A stretch of DNA of 35,327 nucleotides, from the NCBI RefSeq assembly GCF_000520715.1, contig NZ_ASSD01000261.1, positions 1-35,327 of the forward strand, read 5' to 3'. This DNA is from Paenibacillus zanthoxyli JH29. GTDB taxonomy: Bacteria; Bacillota; Bacilli; Paenibacillales; Paenibacillaceae. The position numbers and the translations under genes were made by a program. This document shows positions 8,335-16,378 of the stretch, in pieces. Below the pieces are notes generated by a model. The model was not told where the DNA came from, ran no database searches, and was given only the letters and a program-made list of their open reading frames with translations. Positions within the stretch are counted from its first letter, which is position 1; the number at the start of each line of letters is the position of its first letter.

Positions 8335-9618
8335 GTGGAAAAAATGGTATTATCAAACGGATTACGAGTAGTCATGGAGAAAATCCCGACTGGCCGCTCC
8401 GTTTCCTTTGGAATCTGGGTAAAGACAGGCTCCAGGAACGAAACGCCGGAAAACAACGGAATTTCCCATTTTATCGAACATATGCTGTTCAAGGGTACGG
8501 ACCGGTTCGACGCAAAAGCTATCGCGGAGCGGTTCGATTCCATTGGCGGCAATGTCAATGCTTTTACCTCTAAGGAATACACCTGCTATTACGCCAAAGT
8601 GCTGGATGAGCATCTGCCCATCGCCGTTGATGTGCTGGCCGACATGTTCTTCCGTTCGCAGATGGATGCGGAGGAATTGGCGAAAGAAAGGAACGTTATC
8701 CTTGAGGAAATTTCCATGTACGAAGATACGCCGGACGATCTTGTGCATGATCTGATGTCAATGGCCGCCTACGGCAGCCACCCGCTTGCTTACTCTATTC
8801 TTGGACTCAAGGAACGGCTGGAGGCCATGACGCCGGATGATCTTCGGGCCTATATGCAGAAGCAGTATACCATCGAGAATACGGTGATCAGCATTGCCGG
8901 CAATTTTGACGACGGTGTGGGCGAACTGCTGGAACGGTATTTCGGCACGTTTAACAATCACGGAACGGTAGAGCGGCTGACTCCGCCGGATTTCCACGGG
9001 GATTTATTGTTCCACCGCAAAAAAACGGAGCAGAATCACATTTGCCTGTCACTGCCCGGCTGTGCCAACGATGATCCGCTGCAGTATGCGATGGTGCTGA
9101 TCAATAATGCCGTTGGCGGCGGCATGAGCTCCCGGCTGTTCCAGGAAATCCGCGAGAAGCGCGGATTGGCCTACTCGGTATATTCTTATCATAGTTCCCA
9201 AGCCGACAGCGGCCTCTTTACCGTGTACGCCGGAACGGCTCCCAAGCAGACCAAAGACGTTATGGAACTGACCAAAGAAATGCTGTATGAGCTTGCCGTC
9301 AAGGGAATGGACGAAGAAGAGATCCGCAAGGGCAAGGAACAGCTCAAAGGCAGTCTGATCCTAAGCCTGGAAAGCACAAGCAGCCGGATGAACCGGCTTG
9401 GGAAGAACGAATTAATGCTAGGCCGGCATATCACACTGGACGAAATGATTGCCAAGATTCAGAAAGTTACGATGGATGATGTAAATAAGGTGCTTGACCG
9501 GATGTTCGCCGAGCCGCTTGCGGCGGCGATGGTCGGGTCTTCCGATAAAGCGATTGCCAATGTTAGGAGAGATGATCTTGTCTTATTACGTACAAATTCT
9601 AAAGCTTCCGGGCAATGA
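8335..9618 (+). CDS. mlpA: M16 family zinc peptidase, MlpA/YmxG type
   Basis: This is a processing-peptidase-like M16 metalloprotease. The inverted zinc motif HFIEH is at residues 45-49, with the third ligand probably E125 in [15 protein letters not shown]. The second half has the RG(L)AYSV block near [15 protein letters not shown]. The GTG at 8335 gives [13 protein letters not shown], which aligns with the B. subtilis MlpA start, and AGGAGGA at 8320-8326 lies 8 nt upstream. An upstream in-frame start at 8293 lacks a ribosome site. The 427 residues are normal. B. subtilis MlpA has been linked to control of extracellular protease production; whether that holds here is unknown. The last 41 bases overlap dut. 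Confidence 0.93.
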   Translation: MEKMVLSNGLRVVMEKIPTGRSVSFGIWVKTGSRNETPENNGISHFIEHMLFKGTDRFDAKAIAERFDSIGGNVNAFTSKEYTCYYAKVLDEHLPIAVDVLADMFFRSQMDAEELAKERNVILEEISMYEDTPDDLVHDLMSMAAYGSHPLAYSILGLKERLEAMTPDDLRAYMQKQYTIENTVISIAGNFDDGVGELLERYFGTFNNHGTVERLTPPDFHGDLLFHRKKTEQNHICLSLPGCANDDPLQYAMVLINNAVGGGMSSRLFQEIREKRGLAYSVYSYHSSQADSGLFTVYAGTAPKQTKDVMELTKEMLYELAVKGMDEEEIRKGKEQLKGSLILSLESTSSRMNRLGKNELMLGRHITLDEMIAKIQKVTMDDVNKVLDRMFAEPLAAAMVGSSDKAIANVRRDDLVLLRTNSKASGQ

Positions 9619-10024
9619 GGATGTGAATCCTCCCCGTAAAATGTCAGAGCAGGCTTCGGGCTACGACCTCTTCGCCGCAGTGAGCAGCGAATTGACCCTG
9701 GAGCCCGGGGCGCGGGCGCTCGTTCCGACGGGAATCGCGCTCGCCATGCCGGATGGACTGGAAGCGCAGATTCGTCCGCGCAGCGGACTGGCGCTGAAGC
9801 ACGGCATCACCTGTCTTAACACGCCAGGCACGATCGACGCCGATTACCGGGGCGAGATCAAGGTGCTGCTCATCAATCTGGGCCAGGAGCCTTTTATGAT
9901 CGCCCGGAATGAGCGGATTGCCCAAATGGTCTTTCAAGCGGTGCCATCCGTAACGATGGTGGAAGTGGAAGAACTAAGTGATACCGAGCGGGGAGCGGGA
10001 GGCTTCGGCCATACCGGTAAATAG
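9578..10024 (+). CDS. dut: dUTP diphosphatase (dUTPase)
   Basis: dUTPase hydrolyses dUTP to dUMP and diphosphate, keeping uracil out of DNA. All five trimeric dUTPase motifs are present in order: [41 protein letters not shown] and the C-terminal [10 protein letters not shown] lid. The preferred start is TTG at 9578, since AGGAG at 9565-9569 lies 8 nt upstream. The ATG at 9572 is only 2 nt from the same site. This gives 148 residues, normal for the family. The start lies inside mlpA, an overlap of 41 nt, so translation may be coupled. In B. subtilis the sporulation gene ymxH occupies this place; it is absent here. Confidence 0.93.
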   Translation: MSYYVQILKLPGNEDVNPPRKMSEQASGYDLFAAVSSELTLEPGARALVPTGIALAMPDGLEAQIRPRSGLALKHGITCLNTPGTIDADYRGEIKVLLINLGQEPFMIARNERIAQMVFQAVPSVTMVEVEELSDTERGAGGFGHTGK

Positions 10025-10053
10025 ATTTATACTTAGATGAAATTCATGAATGT

Positions 10054-10097
10054 AGAGCTTGTGGGATAGCCGTTTCGGCTGAACACAGGCTCTTTTT
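10054..10097 (+). terminator. Intrinsic terminator of the mlpA-dut unit
   Basis: AGAGCTTGTG (10054-10063) pairs with CACAGGCTCT (10084-10093) with one wobble; an inner AGCCG / CGGCT stem extends it and T5 follows. It isolates the next sporulation operon from upstream transcription. Confidence 0.85.
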
Positions 10098-10106
10098 AAT
10101 GGCTTT

Positions 10107-10135
10107 CACCCATCCGCGTTTACCCGCATAAGATG
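10107..10135 (+). promoter_or_regulatory. Candidate SigK (late mother-cell) promoter of dpaAB
   Basis: CACC at 10107-10110 and CATAAGATG at 10127-10135 are 16 bp apart. The SigK consensus, as I recall it, is mACm, 16-17 bp, CATAnnnTA, so only the last base differs. The B. subtilis spoVF operon is SigK-dependent, which supports the call. Confidence 0.65.
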
Positions 10136-10178
10136 CTCTATGGCCTTACAGTGTAATGTTGAAAGGAGCGTCATCCCT

Positions 10179-11072
10179 ATGCTGACTGGCGTCAGGATCG
10201 TGTTCCTGGGCGGGGACGCAAGACAAATTGAAGTGATTCGAAAATGTGTGGAGATGGATGCGGCGGTAAGCGTTGCCGGCTTTGATAAATGGAGTACCCC
10301 CTGTGACGGGGTTAACCTGGAGACAATGGACGCTGAACTGCTTAGCGGCGCAGATGTTCTGGTACTGCCGACCGTTGGCTGCGACGACGAAGGCCATATC
10401 AGCGCAAAGTACTCTTCGAAGCCGATGCAGCTGCTGGAGGAGCATATCGAGGCTTTGCCTAAGCACTGTACCATTTACACGGGCATGGCAAAAGAATATT
10501 TGAGACGGCTGTGTGCTCTTGGGGGACTGGAGCTGGTGGAGCTGCTTGAGCGTGACGACGTTGCGATCTACAATTCGATTCCAACTGCCGAAGGCGCGCT
10601 CGTTATGGCAATCCAGAATACGGATTTTACCATTCACGGCTCTGAAGCGATGGTGCTTGGAATCGGCAGAACCGGCTTTACAATGGCCAAAAGCCTTCAA
10701 GGACTCGGTGCTAAAGTCACAGCAGGCGTCAGAAAGCAGGAGCATTTTGCCAAGGCGGAGGTCATGGGCTGGAAACCGTTTATGACGGATCGGCTGGAGG
10801 AGCATGTAACGGACGTTGATTATATTTTTAATACGATACCGAGCCTTATTCTAAACGCCAAAGTGCTGTCACAGGTGCCCCGGCAAACCTGCATTATCGA
10901 TCTCGCTTCCGCGCCCGGGGGAGTGGATTTCCGATATGCGGAAAAACGGGGCATCAAGGCTATGCTGGCTCCGGGGCTACCGGGAATCGTGGCGCCCAAA
11001 AGCGCGGGACTCATTATGGCAGGCGCGCTTGTTCAGTCGATTTCGGAGCGGATGTTGACAAAGGGGGATTAA
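10179..11072 (+). CDS. dpaA: Dipicolinate synthase subunit A
   Basis: DpaA (SpoVFA) with DpaB oxidises the DapA product dihydrodipicolinate to dipicolinic acid in the mother cell; the acid is then moved into the spore core, where it gives heat resistance. The 297-residue product starts MLTGVRIVFLGGDARQIEVI, like its B. subtilis counterpart, and has a second Rossmann nucleotide-binding loop, VLGIGRTGFTMAK. Conserved blocks include ERDDVAIYNSIPTAEG and MLAPGLPGIVAPKSAG. The ATG at 10179 follows AAAGGAG (10162-10168); an in-frame upstream start at 10140 adds 13 residues not found in the family. dpaB follows after 2 bp. A terminator and a SigK-like promoter precede the gene. Confidence 0.96.
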   Translation: MLTGVRIVFLGGDARQIEVIRKCVEMDAAVSVAGFDKWSTPCDGVNLETMDAELLSGADVLVLPTVGCDDEGHISAKYSSKPMQLLEEHIEALPKHCTIYTGMAKEYLRRLCALGGLELVELLERDDVAIYNSIPTAEGALVMAIQNTDFTIHGSEAMVLGIGRTGFTMAKSLQGLGAKVTAGVRKQEHFAKAEVMGWKPFMTDRLEEHVTDVDYIFNTIPSLILNAKVLSQVPRQTCIIDLASAPGGVDFRYAEKRGIKAMLAPGLPGIVAPKSAGLIMAGALVQSISERMLTKGD

Positions 11073-11074
11073 TA

Positions 11075-11671
11075 ATGAACTGGCACGGTAAGACGGTAGG
11101 CTATGCAATCACCGGTTCCCACTGCACTTTTGCAGAGGTGATGCCCCAAATTAAGCGTTTTGTCGACGAAGGCGCGAATGTCGTGCCTATTGCATCGGCC
11201 TCGGTTCTCGGAACGGACACAAGGTTCGGCACATCGGAAAATTGGCTAAAACAGTTGAAAGATATAACGGGGAATGATATCATTTCTACAATTGTTGAAG
11301 CGGAACCGCTGGGTCCATCCAAGAGACTGGATGTACTCACGATTGCACCCTGCACAGGAAATACCACGAGCAAATTGGCCAATGCCATGACGGACGGACC
11401 GGTGCTGATGGCGGCCAAATGCCAAATGCGCAACGGGCGGCCGATTGTTCTGGCCATTTCGACCAATGACGGACTCGGTCTGAACGCGGCGAATATTGCG
11501 AAACTTTTGGTAACCAAAAATATTTATTTTGTCCCATTCGGACAGGATAATCCCGAGCAGAAGCCGAACTCATTGGTAGCTCGCATGGAATTGATTCCAG
11601 AGGCCTGCTATGCGGCTCTTCATGGCTCCCAGCTGCAGCCGATGATCATCGAACGGTTTCATTCAGCATAA
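11075..11671 (+). CDS. dpaB: Dipicolinate synthase subunit B (flavoprotein-like)
   Basis: DpaB (SpoVFB) is the flavoprotein-family subunit of dipicolinate synthase. The 198 residues begin MNWHGKTVGYAITGSHCTF, typical of the flavin-binding fold also seen in phosphopantothenoylcysteine decarboxylases. It also contains APCTGNTTSKLANAMTDGPV and LAISTNDGLGLNAANI, characteristic of SpoVFB. The ATG at 11075 lies 2 bp after dpaA with AAAGGGGG upstream, so the two subunits are made together. In B. subtilis asd follows; here a non-coding gap of about 200 bp leads to dapG, and I see no terminator in it. Confidence 0.96.
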   Translation: MNWHGKTVGYAITGSHCTFAEVMPQIKRFVDEGANVVPIASASVLGTDTRFGTSENWLKQLKDITGNDIISTIVEAEPLGPSKRLDVLTIAPCTGNTTSKLANAMTDGPVLMAAKCQMRNGRPIVLAISTNDGLGLNAANIAKLLVTKNIYFVPFGQDNPEQKPNSLVARMELIPEACYAALHGSQLQPMIIERFHSA

Positions 11672-11765
11672 ACAACAGATATTAGCAGGGTGAAGGGCGA
11701 CTTGCTGATAAGTACGAGGCTTCGAATATTGATAGACTAACCGCTGTCGTTCTCTGCATGAGGGC

Positions 11766-11793
11766 TTTACAATCGCGTTTATTCCTTTAAATT
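11766..11793 (+). promoter_or_regulatory. Weak candidate promoter for dapG-dapA
   Basis: TTTACA (11766-11771) and TAAATT (11788-11793) are 16 bp apart, four or five of six matches each. It would free the vegetatively needed dapG-dapA pair from the sporulation promoter of dpaAB. The following leader has a small hairpin (11803-11823, AGTCCCG / CGGGATT). No lysine riboswitch was recognised. Confidence 0.4.
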
Positions 11794-11872
11794 TAGAGAC
11801 GAAGTCCCGGGATTTACGGGATTCATCCTGAGAAATAGTGCAGCCTGTCGTTAACTAATGGAGGAATTATGA

Positions 11873-13093
11873 ATGGGCATTTTGGTACAGAAGTTTGGCG
11901 GGACCTCGCTTTCCACCTCGCAGGCTAGGGATCATGTGATCCGCCACGTCAAACGGGAGCTGGGGCAAGGATACAGTCTTGTCATCGTAGTGTCCGCAAT
12001 GGGCCGCAAGGGCGAGCCTTATGCGACGGATACGCTGCTGGACTGGGTCTCCCAGAATGGTGATGCTCTCCCTCAGCGCGAAAGGGATTTACTGCTATGC
12101 TGCGGTGAAATCATTTCCGCGACCACACTGTGCAGCCTGCTGGAAAAAGAAGGGATTCCCACGACAGTGCTTACCGGAGCCCAAGCCGGTTTCCTGACGG
12201 ATAACGGCTACGGGAATGCGCGGATTCTCGATGTCCGTCCGGAACGGATTATGCGGGAGCTGCGCGCCCAGAAGGTCGTCATTGTAACCGGCTTTCAGGG
12301 TCAGACGGAAGATGGGGATTTTACCACGCTAGGACGCGGGGGAAGCGATACATCGGCCACGGCGCTCGGCGCCGCGCTGCGTGCGGAAATGGTCGACATA
12401 TACACGGACGTCAATGGTATTCTGACCGCGGATCCGCGTATCGTCGAGGATGCGAAGCCGCTAACCTATGTAAGCTATACCGAGATTTGCAATATGGCCT
12501 ATCAGGGTGCCAAGGTGATACATCCCCGGGCCGTGGAGATCGCTATGCAGGCGCAGATTCCGGTCCGCGTCCGCTCCACTTTTTCGGAGAATGAAGGCAC
12601 GCTCGTCACGCATCCCGAAGGCTTTCAGGAGTCCCAGCCGGGGATTGTCGACCGCTTCGTTACCGGCATCGCCTATGTCAGCAACATAACGCAGATTTCC
12701 TTGGACTGCCCGGAAGGAAACGGAACCGGAGTTCAGCTGCAAATATTCAAGAGCATGGCGGATCGCGGCATAAGCGTTGACTTTATTAATGTTACGCCGG
12801 CCAGCGCCGTATACACCGTTTTTGATGATCATTCGGAAAAAGCGATTGCGGCACTTCAGGAAATAGGACTTCGTCCGAAGAGCCTGTCGGGCTGCGTTAA
12901 GGTATCCGTTATCGGTGGTGGTATCAACGGCGTCCCGGGGATCATGGCGCGTATCGTGGAAGCACTCAGCGAGCACAACATTCAAATTCTGCAATCCGCT
13001 GATTCCAATACGACGATCTGGGTGCTGGTCAAGAAGGAAGATATGGTGCAATCGCTGCGCGCGCTGCATTCCAAGTTTGAATTACACCGTTAA
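11873..13093 (+). CDS. dapG: Aspartate kinase I, DapG type
   Basis: Aspartokinase phosphorylates aspartate in the first step to lysine, diaminopimelate, threonine and methionine. The 406-residue product has the N-terminal kinase motif VQKFGGTSL, the GRGGSDTSATALGAAL block and YTDVNGILTADPR. Two C-terminal ACT domains follow, at roughly residues 270-335 and 345-406. It is the single-chain alpha/beta form. By its place next to dapA it corresponds to DapG, whose B. subtilis version is feedback-inhibited by diaminopimelate. The ATG at 11873 follows GGAGG (11860-11864); an ATG at 11869 is out of frame. dapA follows after 15 bp. Asd, which makes the next product, is not encoded here. Confidence 0.95.
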   Translation: MGILVQKFGGTSLSTSQARDHVIRHVKRELGQGYSLVIVVSAMGRKGEPYATDTLLDWVSQNGDALPQRERDLLLCCGEIISATTLCSLLEKEGIPTTVLTGAQAGFLTDNGYGNARILDVRPERIMRELRAQKVVIVTGFQGQTEDGDFTTLGRGGSDTSATALGAALRAEMVDIYTDVNGILTADPRIVEDAKPLTYVSYTEICNMAYQGAKVIHPRAVEIAMQAQIPVRVRSTFSENEGTLVTHPEGFQESQPGIVDRFVTGIAYVSNITQISLDCPEGNGTGVQLQIFKSMADRGISVDFINVTPASAVYTVFDDHSEKAIAALQEIGLRPKSLSGCVKVSVIGGGINGVPGIMARIVEALSEHNIQILQSADSNTTIWVLVKKEDMVQSLRALHSKFELHR

Positions 13094-13108
13094 CAGGAGG
13101 AATTCTTA

Positions 13109-13984
13109 GTGGATTTCGGAAGACTAATAACAGCTATGGTAACTCCTTTTGACAAGGAGGGGGAGATCGATTGGGACGCGGTATCGAGTCTGGTTGACTA
13201 CCTGATTGAAGAACAGAAGTCGGAGGGGCTCGTCGTCTGCGGAACTACGGGCGAGTCACCTACACTGAGCGATGAAGAAAAGCTGCAAATGTTTTCCTTT
13301 GTACTGGAGAAAGCTGCAGGGCGCTGCAAGGTCATTGCGGGTACAGGGTCCTTTGATACCAGGCACACGATCGAATTGACCCAGAAAGCGGAGAAAATCG
13401 GCGTCGACGCCGCGCTTCTGGTTGTGCCTTATTATAATAAGCCGAACCAAGAGGGGCTTTACCGCCATTTTGCGGCGATCGCGGCCGAGACCAAGCTCCC
13501 GCTTATTCTGTATAACGTCCCCGGACGTACGGGAATTTGTATGAGCGCGGATACGACGATTCGTTTGGCGCAAATTCCGAACATCGTTGCAACCAAAGAA
13601 TGTGCTTCCCTCGACCACGTCGCCTTGATTGTGTCCGGCTCTCCGCATGATTTTCACGTGTACTCTGGAGACGATTCTTCGGCATTGCCGGCTATGGCCG
13701 TCGGAGGACACGGGATTATCAGCGTGGCAAGCCATATTGTGGGCGTAAGAATGACCGACATGATCTCCGCTTATTTCTCGGGCAACGTACAGCTTGCCGG
13801 GCAGCTTCACAGGGAACTATTTCCGGTGTTTAAAGGGTTGTTCGAATGTCCGCAGCCGCTGCCGAGCCCGTCCGCCGTCAAATATGCGCTTGAGCTTCGG
13901 GGAATCAAGGTGGGTTCGGTCCGTCTTCCTCTGACCCCGCCGAATGAGGCCGAGGCGGAATTTATCAGAAAGCTGGTACTATAG
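13109..13984 (+). CDS. dapA: 4-hydroxy-tetrahydrodipicolinate synthase
   Basis: DapA condenses aspartate semialdehyde with pyruvate, giving the precursor of diaminopimelate, lysine and, through DpaAB, dipicolinate. The 291-residue TIM barrel has VVCGTTGESPTLS (T46, T47), the catalytic tyrosine Y135 in YNVPGRTG, the Schiff-base lysine K163 in VATKECAS and the family tyrosine Y109 in PYYNKP. The GTG at 13109 follows AGGAGGAATT and lies 15 bp after dapG, so they form one unit. A strong terminator follows at 14014. All key residues are present. Confidence 0.96.
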   Translation: MDFGRLITAMVTPFDKEGEIDWDAVSSLVDYLIEEQKSEGLVVCGTTGESPTLSDEEKLQMFSFVLEKAAGRCKVIAGTGSFDTRHTIELTQKAEKIGVDAALLVVPYYNKPNQEGLYRHFAAIAAETKLPLILYNVPGRTGICMSADTTIRLAQIPNIVATKECASLDHVALIVSGSPHDFHVYSGDDSSALPAMAVGGHGIISVASHIVGVRMTDMISAYFSGNVQLAGQLHRELFPVFKGLFECPQPLPSPSAVKYALELRGIKVGSVRLPLTPPNEAEAEFIRKLVL

Positions 13985-14013
13985 AAATTGGGCCCTGGTA
14001 TTTATATTTTATG

Positions 14014-14046
14014 AACCGGTTCTCGCTTAAGAGGGCCGGTTTTTTG
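14014..14046 (+). terminator. Intrinsic terminator of dapG-dapA
   Basis: AACCGGTTCTC (14014-14024) pairs with GAGGGCCGGTT (14031-14041), 11 bp with two wobbles and a 6-nt loop, followed by T6. Confidence 0.9.
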
Positions 14047-14119
14047 TATGGTTATTTTGTGCGCAGTGAAATAATGCTCCGCTTTTACGGGAAGAATAGG
14101 GGTAACTAAATCCCGCGAC

Positions 14120-14149
14120 TTGTATTTTGGCAAAAATATCATGTATAAT
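14120..14149 (+). promoter_or_regulatory. Vegetative-type promoter upstream of rnjB
   Basis: TTGTAT (14120-14125) lies 18 bp before a perfect TATAAT (14144-14149). Transcription would begin near 14156, directly at the arm of a long-range pairing (GTGACT, 14158-14163). Confidence 0.65.
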
Positions 14150-14511
14150 GTGGTTAAGTGACTGGGTGCGGTTAAAATTAAATATGCGGTAACTCTTATG
14201 TCATGTGCGGCGCTGCAGGTCTGTTTGTTTACAAGTCACATTTTCCAGCTCTGGATCTGCTTTGTCCGGCAAAGGTGCTTTGCGCAAGGGGCGCGGCCAA
14301 ATGGTTTACGGCATAGGCTCGCTAACGCAAATGTATGCTCCCTCGGCAGGGAAGCTTTAATTAAGGTTTATTTTTTTGCGCCTTGATAACCTTTTGTCTT
14401 CACATCGGCAAGGATTTCTGCGTTATTCAATGTGTTAAGTACCGCTAAACAATTGAAGTTCTTGATTAAAATAACATATGACGTCCAACATATTAGGAGG
14501 GTTAGATTCAT

Positions 14512-16191
14512 TTGTCCAAAAAAAACAACAATGATAAACTGATGATCTTTGCACTCGGCGGAGTGGGAGAAATCGGGAAGAATATGTATGTGGTACAATA
14601 CGGCAGCGACATTGTGGTCGTTGACTCGGGACTGAAGTTCCCTGAAGAGGATATGCTCGGTATTGACATCGTTATTCCTGATATTTCATATTTGACGGAG
14701 AATCGTGACAAAGTAAAAGGCATTGTGCTTACGCACGGCCACGAGGACCATATCGGAGGTCTGCCGTACGTCCTTAAACATTTGAATGTTCCGGTCTACG
14801 GAACGAAGCTGACATTAGGGCTTGTTGAGAACAAACTGAAGGAAGCGAATTTGCTTGGCGAAACGAAACGCATTCTGATCAATGAGGATTCGGAGATCAA
14901 GCTGGGAAGTTCGCTGGTTGTTACTTTCTTCAGAACCAACCACAGTATTCCCGACTCAGTCGGCGTGTGCATCGAGACTCCGGAAGGCAACGTGGTTCAT
15001 ACGGGCGACTTCAAGTTTGACCATACCCCAGTCAATGGTCAATTCGCGAACTTGCACCGGATGGCCGAAATCGGACAGCGGGGCGTACTCGCGCTTCTTT
15101 CCGACAGCACCAACGCCGAGAAACCGGGATTCACCCCTTCGGAGAAAAATGTCGGGATCGTGCTGGAAGATATTTTCCGGAAAGCTGAACAACGTGTTGT
15201 GGTCGCGACATTCGCATCCAACGTTCACCGGATTCAGCAGGTCGTAGACGCCGCAGTACAGACCGGCCGCAAAATCACCGTCATCGGCCGCAGCATGGTC
15301 AACGTCGTCTCCATCGCTTCCGAGCTCGGCTATCTGCACATGCCTGACGGCATGCTGATCGAACCGGAGGAAATGAACCGGATGGCTGCCAATCGGGTTG
15401 TCGTTCTCTGCACAGGCAGCCAAGGCGAACCGATGTCGGCATTGACGCGCATGGCGCGTTCCAGTCACCGCAAAGTGGATATTTTACCTGGCGACACCGT
15501 CATTATTGCGGCAACACCGGTACCCGGCAACGAGAAATACATCGGCCGTACGATCGACGAGCTGTTCCGCCTGGGCGCAGACGTGATCTACAGCGGCTCG
15601 AATTCCGGCGTACACGTGTCAGGTCACGGCAGCCAGGAAGAACTGAAGCTGATGCTTAACCTGATGCAGCCGAAATTCTTCATTCCGATTCACGGCGAAT
15701 ACCGCATGCAGCGCAGACACGCACTTCTTGCGAAGTCCGTGGGCGTCGACCCGGACAACATCTTCATCACCGAACTTGGTGAAGTGGTGGAGATTCAAGG
15801 CGGCTCCGCCCGCAAAGCCGGCAAGGTTACGTCCGGCAATGTTCTGATTGACGGTCTCGGTGTTGGCGATGTAGGCAATATTGTTCTGCGTGACCGGAAG
15901 CTGCTGTCACAGGACGGTATTCTGGTTGTCGTCGTTACGCTGAGCAAACAGAATGGGGCCATTGTTTCGGGACCCGACATTATTTCGCGCGGCTTCGTGT
16001 ATGTACGCGAATCGGAAGGGCTGCTTGACGAAGCGAACCGGATTGTTTCCAGCACGCTGCAGCGTCTGATGAGCGAGAAGGTCAATGAGTGGGCTTCGCT
16101 CAAGACCAGCGTGAAGGATGCGCTTGGCCGATTCCTTTATGAGCAGACCCGCCGCAGACCGATGATCCTTCCGATCATCATGGAAGTGTAA
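14512..16191 (+). CDS. rnjB: Ribonuclease J (RnjB by gene position)
   Basis: RNase J is a metallo-beta-lactamase/beta-CASP enzyme that degrades RNA 5'-3' and can cut internally. The 559-residue product has the zinc motif HGHEDHIGG (H75, H77, D79, H80), the FKFDHTP and LLSDSTNAE motifs, the beta-CASP motifs including CTGSQGEP, PIHGEYRM near residue 390 and a C-terminal end PMILPIIMEV. The position between dapA and tepA is that of B. subtilis rnjB. The intact HGHEDH motif, however, is like RNase J1, so full activity is expected. The TTG start at 14512 follows AGGAGGG (14495-14501) with 10 nt spacing. A long leader precedes it and a hairpin follows. Confidence 0.93.
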   Translation: MSKKNNNDKLMIFALGGVGEIGKNMYVVQYGSDIVVVDSGLKFPEEDMLGIDIVIPDISYLTENRDKVKGIVLTHGHEDHIGGLPYVLKHLNVPVYGTKLTLGLVENKLKEANLLGETKRILINEDSEIKLGSSLVVTFFRTNHSIPDSVGVCIETPEGNVVHTGDFKFDHTPVNGQFANLHRMAEIGQRGVLALLSDSTNAEKPGFTPSEKNVGIVLEDIFRKAEQRVVVATFASNVHRIQQVVDAAVQTGRKITVIGRSMVNVVSIASELGYLHMPDGMLIEPEEMNRMAANRVVVLCTGSQGEPMSALTRMARSSHRKVDILPGDTVIIAATPVPGNEKYIGRTIDELFRLGADVIYSGSNSGVHVSGHGSQEELKLMLNLMQPKFFIPIHGEYRMQRRHALLAKSVGVDPDNIFITELGEVVEIQGGSARKAGKVTSGNVLIDGLGVGDVGNIVLRDRKLLSQDGILVVVVTLSKQNGAIVSGPDIISRGFVYVRESEGLLDEANRIVSSTLQRLMSEKVNEWASLKTSVKDALGRFLYEQTRRRPMILPIIMEV

Positions 16192-16205
16192 TTTATACTA
16201 ATTCA

Positions 16206-16261
16206 AAAAGCCTCTCTTCCGCTGGAAATATTGGACGGTTTCTTGGCGGAGAGGGGCTTTT
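16206..16261 (+). terminator. Terminator of rnjB
   Basis: AAAAGCCTCTCTTCCGC pairs with GCGGAGAGGGGCTTTT, with one bulged T and one wobble, and ends in TTTT. The loop is about 23 nt. Confidence 0.7.
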
Positions 16262-16281
16262 CTGCGTTCATTTTCAACTCT

Positions 16282-16312
16282 GCATAACTTCGGGGTGCGA
16301 TTAGTCATACTA
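16282..16312 (+). promoter_or_regulatory. Candidate SigG (forespore) promoter of tepA
   Basis: GCATA (16282-16286) and CATACTA (16306-16312) both fit the SigG consensus boxes, which I recall as GHATR and CATWHTA, but the spacer is 19 bp rather than 17-18. B. subtilis tepA is, to my knowledge, forespore-expressed, which supports it. Confidence 0.55.
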
Positions 16313-16378
16313 ACGGGAGATTCATTACCATACGCTTGCTGAAGAGCTTTGGTGCAAGCGAACAAGGGAGCGCTGAGC

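Larger units (their letters stand above)
13985..14511 (+). other. Long intergenic region with promoter and ~355-nt leader of rnjB
   Basis: These 527 bases hold the dapA terminator (14014-14046), a SigA-type promoter (14120-14149) and then about 355 nt that would be the 5' leader of rnjB. The leader has self-complementary parts: GTGACT (14158-14163) with AGTCAC (14234-14239), CTTTG / CAAAG (about 14270-14284), GCT-CCCT / AGGG-A-AGC (14337-14355), and an A+T-rich hairpin near 14353-14370 followed by ATTTTTTT (14370-14377), which could act as an attenuator. I could not match it to any riboswitch or T-box consensus I know. An open frame at 14198-14386 has no ribosome site and no protein-like character. 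Confidence 0.55.

Noticed and set aside
11672-11872. Possible lysine riboswitch before dapG
   Set aside because: The 200-bp gap is short and shows only one small hairpin; none of the lysine-element motifs I know were seen.
14198-14386. 62-codon plus-strand open frame in the rnjB leader
   Set aside because: No Shine-Dalgarno site, unusual composition and no family resemblance; the region is better explained as structured leader RNA.
14156-14390. Possible cyclic di-GMP riboswitch or T-box in the rnjB leader
   Set aside because: Isolated matches such as ACGCAAA occur, but the conserved motifs and stem order of these classes are not present.
16304-16336. SigE-like pair GTCATACT and CATACGCT before tepA
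   Set aside because: The spacer is 17 bp, too long for SigE (13-15), and the overlapping SigG reading fits the gene better.
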